From Phytophthora quininea (taxonomy: Eukaryota; Oomycota; Peronosporomycetes; Peronosporales; Peronosporaceae): a DNA stretch of 64,000 nucleotides. The notes under the pieces were generated by a model. The model was not told the DNA's origin. It ran no database searches and saw nothing but the letters and a program-made list of their open reading frames with translations. Positions 42,802 through 54,029 of the stretch are shown here, in pieces; within the stretch, counting starts at the first letter, position 1, and every line of letters starts with the position of its first letter. The stretch lies in contig JAAVTG010000493.1 of NCBI GenBank assembly GCA_011947345.1, positions 21,107 to 85,106 of the forward strand, read 5' to 3'. The translations under genes and the position numbers were made by a program.

Positions 42802-44497
42802 CTACCATGCCCTCCTCGAGTCAAAGCTTACACTGAAGGATCTCTCGTCGCCAAATGCTGAAGGGCTTGTGTCGATGCGCTGGCCGGTTGCAAACTTCCG
42901 GAGGTTCTTCATGGCTCGAGCAAAATATTTCGTGTCTTCGTGATACTGTCGACGCGCTCGGTTCCCCATCACTTGACGCTGCTCCGGAGTCGTGTTGGTC
43001 ATAAACGTCTTGACGGCGTTGCAGATGCCGTGCGAGCCGTAGCGCACCAACAGGCCGTCAGCATCTTTTAGTCCATGCTGGCCGCGAAACTTCCCTCCGA
43101 GCAGCATCTTGGGGTCGTGTTGATACCGTGCCGGGATGAGCACGCCCATGTCGTTCGAGACGACCAACTCGTTCATCGGGTGGGCGTCAGTTGTGAAAAT
43201 CACCCCACCGGAAGCTCGCGCCTGGTTGATGTAGTGGCCGTAGCCTTCACTGCGACTTGGACACATAAAGAACGCAGCTTCCGCTGTCAATTTGCTGAAT
43301 TCCTGCGGCTTCAACATGCCGTGCTCGATATGAACGGGACTGCGACTGCGACTCAGCTTCCGCTTGTAGGACGGCGGAAACAAAAAGCCGTACGAGCCGT
43401 CGTCAATGTAGATGTTGAGTTGGGGCAGCCCCGACGCCATGACCCAGCAGTCCACGAGTTCTCGCGTGCCTTTCCAAACACTCGTGCCTGCCGTATGAAG
43501 AAACGTGACGCTCGAGAAATCCTTAGGAGCGATCGAGCCGTTGCCCATACGTCTGCGAGCGAATTCTGCTTGGTCCGAGGACGTGTGCTTCGTGTATAAT
43601 ACTTTGGCGTCTCGAGGGTTCCCGTTCTCCTTATACCATCGCGATACGCGGTCGTAGCACACGTGCGTCTTGCAGAGCACAGCATCCACGCCCCAATAGT
43701 GCGCAGGCGTCAACTCGATCATCTCAATGTTCGGCATCAGGTACAGCGGCTTGCTCTTGGGCCATCGGGACGACTCCGGCACTCCGTCCCAGTAATGGTT
43801 GAAGAAAATCATCGGAGTCTCGGGACACAAGTCGTAGTAGTCCACTTCGCGACCGAGTTCCGGGTCGAACATCTTCACTTCCAACGCCCACATTGGCAAC
43901 AGTCTCGAGTCGAGGTCTTCAATAAAAGAAATAAAACTCTCGTCAATAACAAAAGCCCAAATCCAGGCTTCTAGACAACTTACACTTGGCGTACGCCACT
44001 GCATCTTCACAATAGCCATTGCCACGTAGTCCCAACGGTAGGAAGATGTCGACATCTGGACACTGCCGTAGCTTTTCCAATAAATTCGTGTCGTTCTTGT
44101 TGATCAGTTCGTACGCATTGTCCGCTGTAGCATTTGCTAACTGGTGACCTCCTTTAGGAGACCCAAACTTCCATGGCACCACCGAGTCGATATTTGTGAC
44201 GCAAGCTTCGTGTAGTAAACTCAAATGTAATCGGTCAGCCGCTGGCACTTCCGCATCCTGTGAATCGGCCCACCACCCGATTGCATCGCTTTCTCCGTCG
44301 TCACCGCGTTGCAAGGACACTCCGAGGCTGACAGTCCGACGTAGCCGTGAATTGCTTGTCAAGTCTGCGCCCGCGACCCTCCACAGCGAACTGGTCTCCA
44401 GTACTAATGTCAACGCGCATAACCCCACGAGTGCCATTAGGAACCCTCGCAGCCACACTTGCCGCAGCGGCGGAGGTCCATTCCGAGCGCTCTGCAT
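42802..44497 (-). CDS. GT4-like glycosyltransferase, type II membrane protein (GT copy 3, intact)
   Basis: Exon 1 is 44497-43984 and exon 2 is 43916-42802, with a 67-bp intron (GTAAGT..TGAAG). The spliced frame is uninterrupted, 542 residues, and is the best reference for the family here. Membrane anchor about residues 15-35; HLSLLHEACVT and CPDVDIFLP in the stem region; FFNHYWDGVP, YLMPNIEMIEL and VLCKTHVCYDR in the first GT half. FLHTAGTSVWKGTRE and CPSRSEGYGHYINQ (Glu395, Gln403) are in the second half, then TTDAHPMNEL. GT4 enzymes are retaining transferases using nucleotide-sugar donors; donor and acceptor are unknown. Golgi location is inferred from topology. Confidence 0.9.
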
Positions 44498-44666
44498 TTG
44501 CAGTGCACAGACGATTCAGACAGAGACTGAGCTGTCCGGGCTCAGGAACGGTGCATTCCGTGCTTGCGACGTGTGACACAGTAGGGTAGTACAGTATTAC
44601 GGTAAACCATGCCATCCAGATGTGGCCCACAGCCGCTGGAGGAATCGCTTCAACTGGACCGTGCAG

Positions 44667-46777
44667 TCACAAGGAGGCTTGGAAGTCTGAGCGCTTAAAA
44701 TACCAACCCCAGGTCTTGCCACCAGGTCTAGTTTGGCAAGGATAGTTCTCCTCAAACCAAGCGATAATTTCGTCCCGGCCTTCCGTTTGTGAGTATTGGT
44801 GCAGCCTTTCCTTCGCTTGGTGCACCTCGTCGTCGTTGAAAATCGGCTTGTGCTCATGTAGAAGCAGAATCACTTCGAAATGCACTGCATCACTGAAGGA
44901 CTTGAGCATTGCTGACGAAACAGAACCTCCAAGACCCTTGGAAAGCAGAAATTTCACCACTGCGAATTGTTGACGAGCAGTTTTCTTGGACCAGTCATTT
45001 GTAGCTGACGCTAGAGGCGTCTCCAGACAACCTTCAGAACGATTCGAATAGAGCCACTTGACTATCTCGACGTGGCCATTTTTCCGCCGCGTTGTCCATC
45101 GCTGCTGCCGTGCAGCCCTCACTCCGATTTTCGTGGATCCACTTGACTATATCCAAGTGGCCGCAGCGAGCAGCTTCGTCCATGACACTCGGGGAGCTCA
45201 ATGCCGTGGTGTTGGTGTACAACCATTTCAATATCTTGAGATGTCCGCTATAGGCGGCGCTGATAGGCGTACAACTTTCGCTGCGGTTGATACGGAGCTA
45301 CTCAAGCATTGATATTTGATCGTCCTCGAATGAAGGCGGCGCCTTCTCTACACAGCGGCAACCGTATTGAATGAAGCACTCAGGTCGATGAAATTGCTGA
45401 CGAGCCACAATGTCCATGATGTTTTCTTCGCATCCTTCGGAGCGGTTGTAGTGCAGCCACTTGACAATATCAAAATGCCTGTTGAAAGCAGCATCAGACA
45501 TCGCCATCGTACAGCCCTCGGTTCGGTTGAAATGCAGCCACTCGACAATTTCCAAATGGCCAAACGCAGCGTCAGAGTCCATGGCCTTATACGTACAACG
45601 TTCCTGGATCGAGTCTTGACGTTCGCGGTCTTTTCGCAACTCCAAGTCAATAGAATGCAAAAACTGAAGCACATCGAGATGACCGTACATGGCTGCGATG
45701 TCCATAGCGGTGTTAGGATCTGCTTTGTATTCCCGACAAAGCCAACTATCATCACTGTCGTCCTCCAACTCCGCTAAAAGTTGATACTCGGGTCCCCGCC
45801 AAACTGCTCACACAACCATCGAACCACTTCAAGCCGCCTATTCCTCGCTGCCTCTACCATGACACCACTCAGATCAACGACCTCGTCTTGGTCGATAGAT
45901 GCAAGTAAATATTGAACGACTCGGAGATGACCGCACCCGGACGCACACTTTAAGGGACCCCACAAGTCTGGCGGAGACGGCACTGAATGACCGATCACCC
46001 ACTAGACAAACTCAAGATCTTCGACTTCTGCTGCTTTACGAAGTGCCGCCTTGATCACTTGGCTCACTGCGGCTTCAGAGCTGACTACTTCCACAAGAAA
46101 CCGCACATTGTCCTTGCAAATGGCCCATCCAGCGTCCGAGTAGTTAGGGAATTTGCCAATCTCCACGCGATAGCCTTGAGTCACTAACCACCGGACTTGC
46201 TCCGTGTTGTTCTGCGAGAAGGCGTGAATCATCGGAGTCACTGAATGTTGCCTTGTTCCCTGTGGATATCGATCGTGCGTCCATCGAAAGACGCCTCAGT
46301 GGCCTCTGCAGGGAATTCTATCCCCAAATCGGATGTCGAGCGATGAATTGCTCTCAAAGAGCTCCAACACCCACATGTGGCCACGTTCGGCGACCTCATT
46401 CAGCACGTCTTGGTAGATTGGACACCCTTGGAAGTGGCTCAATAACCACTGCACCATATTGTGGTCACCTCGACGAATTGCTTGTATGATTGCCTGGTTG
46501 AACTCCCATCGATAGTAGTGCGGCTCCGTATGAACAAGTTTCGCCACACTCCAGTTATCAGATCTTGTATCTCGAAGACCCTCGACCATAACAACTCCAA
46601 AAGAGCGACCGATCCGTCGGGACTGACTGCACAGGCGTGATGCAGCGGCATTCCCTCAACCAGGAAATCCGAGACGATGGCTCCAACTTCCGCAGGAGTA
46701 TTGTTCACCGAAAACTTGTCGTGCAAGACCACTCGACAATTCAATTGCAGCCCAGGCAACATAATTTTCAACCCCAT
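44667..46777 (-). pseudogene. Ankyrin-repeat protein gene, decayed
   Basis: From about the ATG at 46777 the family N-terminus reads PGLQLNCRVVLHDKFS and MPLHHACAVSPDGSVALLEL. Many ankyrin-like units of the oomycete type follow (GHLDVLQFLH, GHLEIVEWLHFNRTEGCT, HFDIVKWLHYNRSEGC, GHLDIVKWIHENRSEGCT), ending in a helical tail at 44667. In-frame TAG stops occur at 46002-46004 and 45298-45300, the latter at a position where sister repeats have Trp. Further frame changes lie near 46560, 46260, 45770 and 45070. Such proteins are usually protein-interaction scaffolds. The nonsense changes indicate true decay. Confidence 0.75.
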
Positions 46778-46841
46778 CTCGAGGCTCACCACAAGTATAA
46801 TCTTCCCGTAGACAAGCGCTTCCGTTGGGTGATTCCAAAGG

Positions 46842-47564
46842 CTAATGTTTGTGCTGAAAAATGAAAGAAATGCAGGTTAAGTGGAGGTAGTACAGCTCGT
46901 CACCACTTTCGAAAGAATACTTCTCCTCGAACCATTTAAGAATCTCATTCCCGCTACATGGATGCGACCCGTGCCACAAACGCAGTTATTTGACGTACCT
47001 TGTTGCCATTGAAAGCCGACTTTTGCATGTGCAGAAGTAAAAGCACCTCAAAGCAAACTTCATCTCGACAGGCCTCGACAAAAATCGATGCAATGCGATG
47101 ACCCCAATATCGTGGAAGAGAAAATACTTTACCAGAGCGAATTGTTGACAAGCAGTTTTGTATCGGTGATCATGTTCCGCTCTGGCCATAGCACTTGACG
47201 TGCAGTCCTCTCTGCAATGTTCGTGAATCCACTTGATAATATCCAAATGCCCATAACTAGTCCGGCGAAAATCTCGCGGTCGTGTTGGCATACAGCCACT
47301 GCGGTATTCTGAGGTTTCCGCTGGATGCCGCGTACACCATAGCATCGTCATATTAGTAAAGTCATTATGGTTGGATACTAGCCACTCCATCATCGATATC
47401 TGTCCCTCCACGAATGTATCGGGTCTCTTTTCCAGACAGCAGTCCACCAACAACCTGGCAAATGGAATTCTCGTGCTGCGATGCGGTTCATAACATTTGC
47501 CAGAGCGATTGCAGTGCAGCCATTTGACAACCTCTAAATGTCCGTTTACAGCAGCACGGTCCAT
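46842..47564 (-). pseudogene. Second ankyrin-repeat gene remnant
   Basis: It begins abruptly with NGHLEVVKWLHCNRSGKC at 47564, directly after a stop, so the 5' part is missing. Further units (YGHLDIIKWIHEHCREDCT) and the same tail type as the neighbour (ILKWFEEKYSFESGDE) follow, in shifting frames, to a stop at about 46842. It is a tandem relative of the gene at 44667-46777. Confidence 0.7.
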
Positions 47565-47587
47565 CGTTTAGGTCGTACATATGTGAA

Positions 47588-48046
47588 ATGACCCGACGAA
47601 AAACGATGCCGACCAAGCGAAGCGATTTCAGGAAGCGACAGCACCGAGCTGTTGTGAGCTTCGTTGCGTCTTTGAGGTTTTCATGGGATGATATTGATCC
47701 GAATCAATACGATCTGCCAGCAAAGACCGTTCCTGACGACGTCGTCCAGCAGCTGCAAGACCGACTTTTGAATGTACGTCACTTGTAGGGACCCGTGCGC
47801 GAGGGAAACGAAGTCAATCGCCCAGTGTTCATTGCGTCCGTTATTGAAGCAGTCTGCCTTTGGCTGGATGATGTCCCAATTCTTCCCAACGAGGAGGTTC
47901 AAGGGAAGCACGTTCACGTGAACGGTTACTTTGATTCTGTGCTGAAGCGTGGCAAGAAGCGCATCGCCATCGTTGAAGCAAAGCACATGAAGAGGAACAA
48001 CAGAGTGCCAGGAGAGACAAATGAGCGCGAGTCCGGACAAAACTAA
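47588..48046 (+). pseudogene. Crinkler-like PD-(D/E)XK nuclease domain, interrupted by one stop
   Basis: One frame from the ATG at 47588 to 48046 is open except for TAG at 47786-47788. Conserved-looking sequence sits on both sides: DDIDPNQYDLPAKTVPDD before it; REGNEVNRPVFIASVIEAV and GYFDSVLKRGKKRIAIVEAK after it. The last block has the D..xn..ExK spacing of PD-(D/E)XK nucleases that occur as C-terminal domains of oomycete Crinkler-type proteins. No N-terminal secretion or translocation region (LFLAK type) is seen, so this is a domain fragment or an intracellular relative. The assignment is by motif only. Confidence 0.5.
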
Positions 48047-48512
48047 AAACATTTCAGGACGCGAGACTAGCCCCTGTTGGGGTTGCGCAAGAGACGACGC
48101 AGGTAGCGTACTTTCACATCTCTATTTGAACACTTTTCGGAAACTAAAGCATGTTCCGACCACAGCTTTACTCGTGCAGCGTAGCGGTTCGAGTTCACAA
48201 ACTTCTGGGGTCTCTTGCCCACACAGCCACACTTACACGTTTGCCAGTGTCCCCAGCTGCCGCAGAAGTGCATCCTTCGGACCGATCGATTCTTGTGAGT
48301 AAGTACGATACCAAACCGATAAATTGGAAGCCTGAACAGAGGAAACTGAACTCCAACCGAGTGCAGCGTGACTCTGCTCGCCAGTGCTCATTCGGATTTC
48401 TGTGGAGAACCACTACAGCGAGCTGCAGACTCATCTTGTCGGGATGATTCGCTGGCTCAGCCCGTTCGTTCAGCTTGCCGGCAGCACCAAATGGTTTGAT
48501 CTGGATCTCTTA
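48047..48512. other. No feature recognised
   Basis: Spacer between the nuclease remnant and GT copy 4, which converge. No supported gene. Confidence 0.45.
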
Positions 48513-50173
48513 TTACTTTATCCACTCCACTTCTCTATAGCGCGTACACGGTAGGGTCTTCTCACCGTCCGACCCTGGGACGACATCAGTGCCGACAATA
48601 TTGTTAGCCTGCTCCCGAGCAAGAACCCGCAAGTCCAGCATAGCCTGCTCGAAGAACTTGCTGTCTTCGTGGTACTGTCTTTGAGCGTTGCTGCCCATTT
48701 CTTTCCGCTGCTCGACAGTGAAGTCATCCAGCAGGTGCTTAACAGTGCGGCACAAGTCTCCAGAGGTGAACTGGGCTAGCATTCCGGGGACTCCTCGAAG
48801 TCCATGTCTCTTTTACTTCGACCACCTAGGAATCCATTCCGGTCCGTCCCAGCTCTAGTGTTGACTTTGAGCCCCATGGAATCATCCAGGATCAGTTCTT
48901 TCATCGGCTCCATGTCGGTGGTGATGATGACACCACCAGCAGCCCGTGCCTGGTTCATATAGTGGCCATATCCCTCCATTTGACTCGGACATAGGAAGTA
49001 GGTGCTCTCCGCCACTACCTTGTTGAATTCACGCGCGTCCACCTCGTCCGTGGTGAGCCGGATTTGGCTCTGGGCGATGCGCTTCTCGTACGCTCCTCTA
49101 AACATGCCGTCGTATGCCCATTTGTGCACGTACAAGTCTAAAGGCGGGAAATCTGGCTTCGACAGCCAGCACTCGATCACTTGGCGCGTGCCTTTCCAAT
49201 AGCTGCCGCCCACCGTGTGGATGAACCGCACGTCTTCAAAGTTCTTGGGCTTGACTTGGTCTCCAAGCACCCGACGCGCGTAGTTGGCCTGATCTGAGGA
49301 CGTGTGCTTGGTGTAGATGACTTTCGTATTGCGCTGGTTGCCTTCCTGTTCGTACCAGAGTTTGAGTCTGGTCTCGCAGATCTTCGTCTTGCAGAGCACG
49401 ACGTCAGCGCGCCAGAAGTGGTTCTCATCCAGCTCCCACATTTCAATATTGGGCATCAGATACAATTTCTTGTCCTTAGGCCATCGAGGTGAGGATGGAA
49501 TGTCCTCCCAATAGTGCTGGAAGAAGAGCATGGGCGTGTGCGGACACAGGTCGAAGTAGTCTACGGTACCCAGCTCCGGGTCCTCCATCTGCTTGGTCAG
49601 CGCCCACAACGGCAGCACTCTGGTGTGCAGATACTTGGCGTACGCCATGGAGTCTTCACAGTAGCCATTGTTCCGGACTCCGGACGGTAGGAACAAGTCG
49701 ACGTCCGGACACTGTTTGAGTTTCTGCAGTAGATCAGGGTCATCCTCGTGGATCAGAGTCCCTAAATTATATTCTTCGTCGTCTTGTTTCTCTCCTGGGG
49801 CGCCGAATTGCCACGTGACAATGGCGTCCTTGTGGTTAATGCAGGCTCCGTGTAGCAGGCTCAGATGATACAGGTCTGCAGGAGATACCTCGCCACTTTT
49901 TGTTTGGGTATTGAACAGTTCGGCCGTCGAGATGGTCGCGTCCGACGGTGCAGCGTTCGAGCTGCCGGACCCGCCGCCTTCCCAGCGCCACACCAATTGC
50001 TGGACGTCTCCGCTGTCGTTGCCTGTGATTGTGTGCGCCACCCGCCGCAGTCTTGGGTGGAAGTCGAGCGAAGAGGCCTCGAGCGCCAATGCCAAGAGAC
50101 CTGTGGCCAGCAGCAGCACCAGGATGCCGCGGATCCAGAGGTTGGCGGAGCGGCCGGAGCTGGTCGACGTCAT
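48513..50173 (-). CDS. GT4-like glycosyltransferase, intronless (GT copy 4)
   Basis: The ATG at 50173 gives MTSTSSGRSANLW and a membrane segment (GILVLLLATGLLALALEA). The stem region has LYHLSLLHGACINH and CPDVDLFLP; the GT domain has FFQHYWEDIP, YLMPNIEMWEL, VLCKTKIC, FIHTVGGSYWKGTRQ and CPSQMEGYGHYMNQARAAGG. The AYAK codon that precedes the intron in the other copies is followed directly by YLHTRVLPLWAL, so the intron is absent. The frame breaks near 48808 at an A run and resumes as GMLAQFTSGDLC to the stop at 48513. About 553 residues if one A is missing. Confidence 0.8.
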
Positions 50174-50643
50174 GAGAAGCAAAGGCAGGATGGTCGTGCG
50201 CGCAAGCTCCGCCAGTTCAGGACTGTCGTTCCCTGGCTATCATGCCTATCATTGGGCGCTAAAATGCTGCATGAGACGAAGCGAAACGGGTAGAAACGGA
50301 CGGGATGAGTCGTAGATTGGTGCCAAAAAGAACATGAAAGTACATCAAAGTACCCTGAAATGGTAATATAGTACCCAAAACGGATAATAAATTCGGCTTC
50401 AAGTTACAATATTTGTCGTTTCTTTTTAATTATTGAAGGAGATAATTGTGATCCAATTCATAGTCTATTCAATGCGAGCAGGCACTGCAACATGTTCTCG
50501 CTGCACGACCCCATGGCAAAGCAGAAGTTGAGCAACAGACTTTTTGGCTACTATATCCTAGTGCTTTCTCACTCTGACAACCGTTGTCGTTGTTAAAGTT
50601 GTCCACATTGCTCGTCGCTATTGCCTACTGTATCTGAATCGTG
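50174..50643. other. AT-rich intergenic, promoter of GT copy 4
   Basis: It lies upstream of GT copy 4 and downstream of the radial spoke gene, both on the minus strand. No gene recognised. Confidence 0.5.
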
Positions 50644-51732
50644 CTAGCTAGTCGCTGCTTGAGACCGCAGGGCGTCAACTAGTATCGCATCTAGCAACTT
50701 CCGCCCAGCGTCGAGCTGGTGCACACGCGTAGCCGCGTTCTCCAGCACACTGGGCAGGAAGTGGTGTTTGATGTCCTTAGCGAGCGGGTCGAAAAGTGGC
50801 CGCTCTCAACGAGCGTATTAAACACCTGCGCGTGGAGGCTGGCCAGGTATTGCTTGGCGGATGCACGCGCCGCCACCTTCTCTTCCAGTTCGGCCTGCGC
50901 TGCCAGGCGCGGTCTCCTCGTCCAGACGGCGCTGCTTCTCGGCGAAGCGACGTTTTGCCTCCGCCTCGAGGCGCTGCACCTCGGCCAGCTCGGCGTTGCG
51001 GGCTTGCTCAAACAGTTCCTGGCGCTGCCGGATCTCGCGCAGCTCCGTCTCCTCCAGCAGCTCGAGCATTCCGAGCTCCAGCGTCTTGCCCACGAGCACC
51101 TCGAGGATGGGCTCGACCTCCAGGTCAAAGTCGAATAGATCGCCGCCTTCAATTTGCGTGAAGGCATCGACCCCCGAAGGTGTGGGGACAAACGTAATGG
51201 GCGGGTGAAGATCCAGCAAGGCGTCTGTTTGAGTGTCCGCGTCCACTTCAGGGTTGCGGTCGGTGAGCTCCTCGAGATAGTTATCGGTCTGTACGTCCAT
51301 GTGGAACCTCCCACCCACCGGTGGAGGAGTGACGGGCCGTTGCTGCTGCTGCTGCTGCTGTTGCTGCTGATAGCGAGCCGCCTGTTTGTTCGCCTTCCTC
51401 GCTGCTGGTACTCGATTCGGCGTCTCTGGGGTTTCCTACAGAGATAAGACCGGAGATCAGCATGACAGTAAACAGATAGTTATTTAATGGACACCGCACC
51501 TCGCGCATGACGAAGGCACTGCCTCGGTGCACGCGCTTGTCGTACATGATGTTCTGCGATCGGTCGACTACGTTGGTGCCATTGCTGGACGAGGAAAACA
51601 AACCAGCCGTCAACATGCTGCAATGTAGGAGTCTGCTCCGTCTAGGCAGCACCTACCTGACTGCAGCCGCCTTGCTGCGCTTGGTGGCCACGGGCGCGGC
51701 GCGGCCGAGAACTCGTAGCCGCTCGACTGCAT
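50644..51732 (-). CDS. RSPH3: Radial spoke head protein 3 (RSPH3)
   Basis: Exons are 51732-51657, 51584-51500 and 51435-50644, with introns of 72 and 64 bp. The start is the ATG at 51732 (MQSSGYEFSAAPRP). Family marks are RSQNIMYDKRVHRGSAF and VQTDNYLEELTDRNPEVDAD, then DAFTQIEGGDLFDFDLEVEP and EPILEVLVGKTLE. A long charged coiled coil and the FDPLAKDIKHHFLPSVLE ending complete it. A polyglutamine run of about ten lies before the conserved core. RSPH3 anchors radial spokes to axonemal doublets and binds kinase A, so here it should act in zoospore flagella. Single-base shifts are needed near 51690, 50910 and 50805; expected length about 317 residues. Confidence 0.88.
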
Positions 51733-52035
51733 CTTCCACTAAGTGCCGCCGCTTCAACCAGGTAGTATTCGTCCTCACCTGGCCCAGTATTTTTAGACTA
51801 CCACAGCAGTACTACTAGCTAGTATTTGGGCACTACAGTCTGCGCAGCTTGTACGCCACCACCATCGAGTGGGCAGCACCACCACAGCCATAGGCGAGTG
51901 CTCCTGTGCATTCATTTATCCGTGACCATCGTCCCCTAATCAAACACTCCACACTTTGATTGTGAATCTGTCGGCATAAAACCCATCCAACTGACTATCC
52001 GCTATCCCAACGAAGTTCGACCATTTCCAGACTCA
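51733..52035. promoter_or_regulatory. Divergent promoter between RSPH3 and GT copy 5
   Basis: A 303-bp gap between two start codons facing away from each other, so it must hold both promoters. No specific element is claimed. Confidence 0.5.
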
Positions 52036-53757
52036 ATGACGGCCCCTCCGCCGTCGCGCGCTCGCTCGGGCAGCTCGGCGGCGGCGTCCCGCGTGCCACT
52101 GCCGCTGCTGTTGGGGCTGCTGGTGGTGCTGGTGCTGGGCGCCATGTCCTACGAGCTGTCCTTCGTGACGCCTGCAGGCCAGGACCCCGAGGAGTACCAG
52201 GACGTGCTGCACGTGTTGGACGCTGCCGCCGCCGCCGAGGACCACGACAAGGCGCCGGCGGACGACGTGGGCGCTTTTTATCCGGACGCAGTCTTCGACA
52301 CAGACTGGTCCCAGCGCATCGCGGCCGCCGATATTCTGCATGAGAGCGCCTTGCACCGAGGCTGCGTTAGACACAAGAACAGCGTCATCCCGTGGACGTT
52401 TGGGGCGACCGGGCTCTCCGAGAGTGACCACTTGGGCGTGCTGGTCAATGAGAGCGACCCGCATCTGCTGCAGAAGCTGCGACAATGCCCCGACGTGGAC
52501 ATCTTCTTGCCGGAAGGGCTGCGGTCCTTCGGCTACTGCGAGGACGCAGCAGCGTACACCAAGTGTAAGTTTATGCACCCTCTTATTATTATTGATGACT
52601 CATTGAGATGGACAACTTGTGAAATATATATAGTCTTAGAGTCCAGGATGTTGCCGCGGTGGGTTCTGGAGCTCAAATTTGAGGACCAGGCCCGCAATCG
52701 AACGGTCACGTACCACGACTTGTGTCCAAACACGCCCATGATCTTCTTCAACCACTACTGGGACGGCCTGCCCGACGCGCCGGACTGGCCCGCCGCCAAG
52801 CCATTGTATCTGATGCCCAACATGGAGATGTACGAGCTCGAGAGCGAGCACTACTGGCGAGCGGACGTGATTCTGTGCAAGACAGCGCTGTGTTCTCGTT
52901 ATTTGCGCAAATGGTTCCGTCAGGAAGGGAATCCACGAGGAACTAGAGTCTTGTACACTCGCCACACGACGTCCAACTTGGCGCTGACGATCCGCAACGA
53001 AATGTCGGCGAGTGACGAGAAAGCTGCGGTTATCCCAGAGAAGAATTTCTCTGATGTTTCCTTTCTACACACTGCCGGGACCAGTATCCAGAAGGGAACG
53101 CGGCAAGTGCTGGATTGCTGGCTGTCGACGCCCAATCTGCCGCCACTGAACCTTTACATGGCGCAAGATTTATTCGACGGCGCATTTTCAGCGCGATATG
53201 CTTCGCGTATTGAGAAGAGTAGAAATGTTTTCCTACACACGGGCAGATTGGAACCGGCAGCGTTTGGCAAGTTGATCACGGAAGGAACGTTCTTCATGTG
53301 TCCGAGTTTACAGGAAGGATATGGACACTACATCAATCAGGCTAGGTCGTCGAGGGCGTTTATTTTCACGACGGACATTGCGCCGATGAACGAACTGATT
53401 ACACCCACGTCGGGCGCGCTGATCCGAGCGAGAGGGATCGCTCATGATGGACAGTTTTTAGGAGGGAGATCCAAGAAGGCGCACGCGCTGAGGAGTGCCC
53501 GGTTTTGTGGCCGATTTCAGCGGTCGGTCAGTGTGCGACGCAGTGACTGACGTGCTGAAAAACACAACGCCAGAGGAGCGAGCTCGTCGCGCGGAGAGAG
53601 CGCTACAGCAGTACTACTTCGACACGGTCTTTTCGCGCAGAAAATGCAGGAGCTGCGAGATTTCGCTCGAGCGCAGAGCCATTTGGGTCGGTCACACGGG
53701 ACGCTGAGGCGGCATGATGACGAGTCAAAAACATCGTCGAAAGAAAAAGAGACGTGA
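52036..53757 (+). CDS. GT4-like glycosyltransferase, type II membrane protein (GT copy 5)
   Basis: Exons are 52036-52564 and 52634-53757, with a 69-bp intron (GTAAGT..TATAG) at the same codon as in copies 1-3. The unspliced frame also reads through, because 69 is a multiple of three. N-terminal anchor PLPLLLGLLVVLVLGAMSY; stem with FDTDWSQRI, LHESALHRGCVRH and CPDVDIFLPEGL; GT core with FFNHYWDGLP, YLMPNMEMYEL, VLCKTALC-type sequence, FLHTAGTSIQKGTRQ and CPSLQEGYGHYINQ. Frame changes near 53497 and 53632 (T run) must be allowed to read the C-terminus to 53757. It belongs to a subgroup with copy 6 (TRHTTSN in place of TKHTSSDQ). About 551 residues. Confidence 0.8.
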
Positions 53758-54029
53758 GTGGATGATCAATAGATGGAGGAGTTAGGTGGCGATGGCGAGA
53801 GCGTGCTCGCATTTTGAAGTCTGAAAAATAAAACAAGAACGTTGAAGTTGTCGCGGGCGCTGAGCCCGAAGTGTGGAGCCGTTTGGATTGACTTCCACAG
53901 CAAGATGGACGAGCTGGTCAACATGCGGCGGCTAAGTTGCGTCCGTTTCTTGGCGGTTGTCAGTGGGTTTCGTTGTCGTTCAAGATGGGCTTTGGCGTTT
54001 CTCTCCATTTCGTATTTGGTGCTGCTGCC

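Noticed and set aside
52033..52578. A 181-codon minus-strand frame opposite GT copy 5
   Set aside because: It is an antisense shadow of a GC-rich coding exon; the plus strand has an anchor and conserved GT stem motifs.
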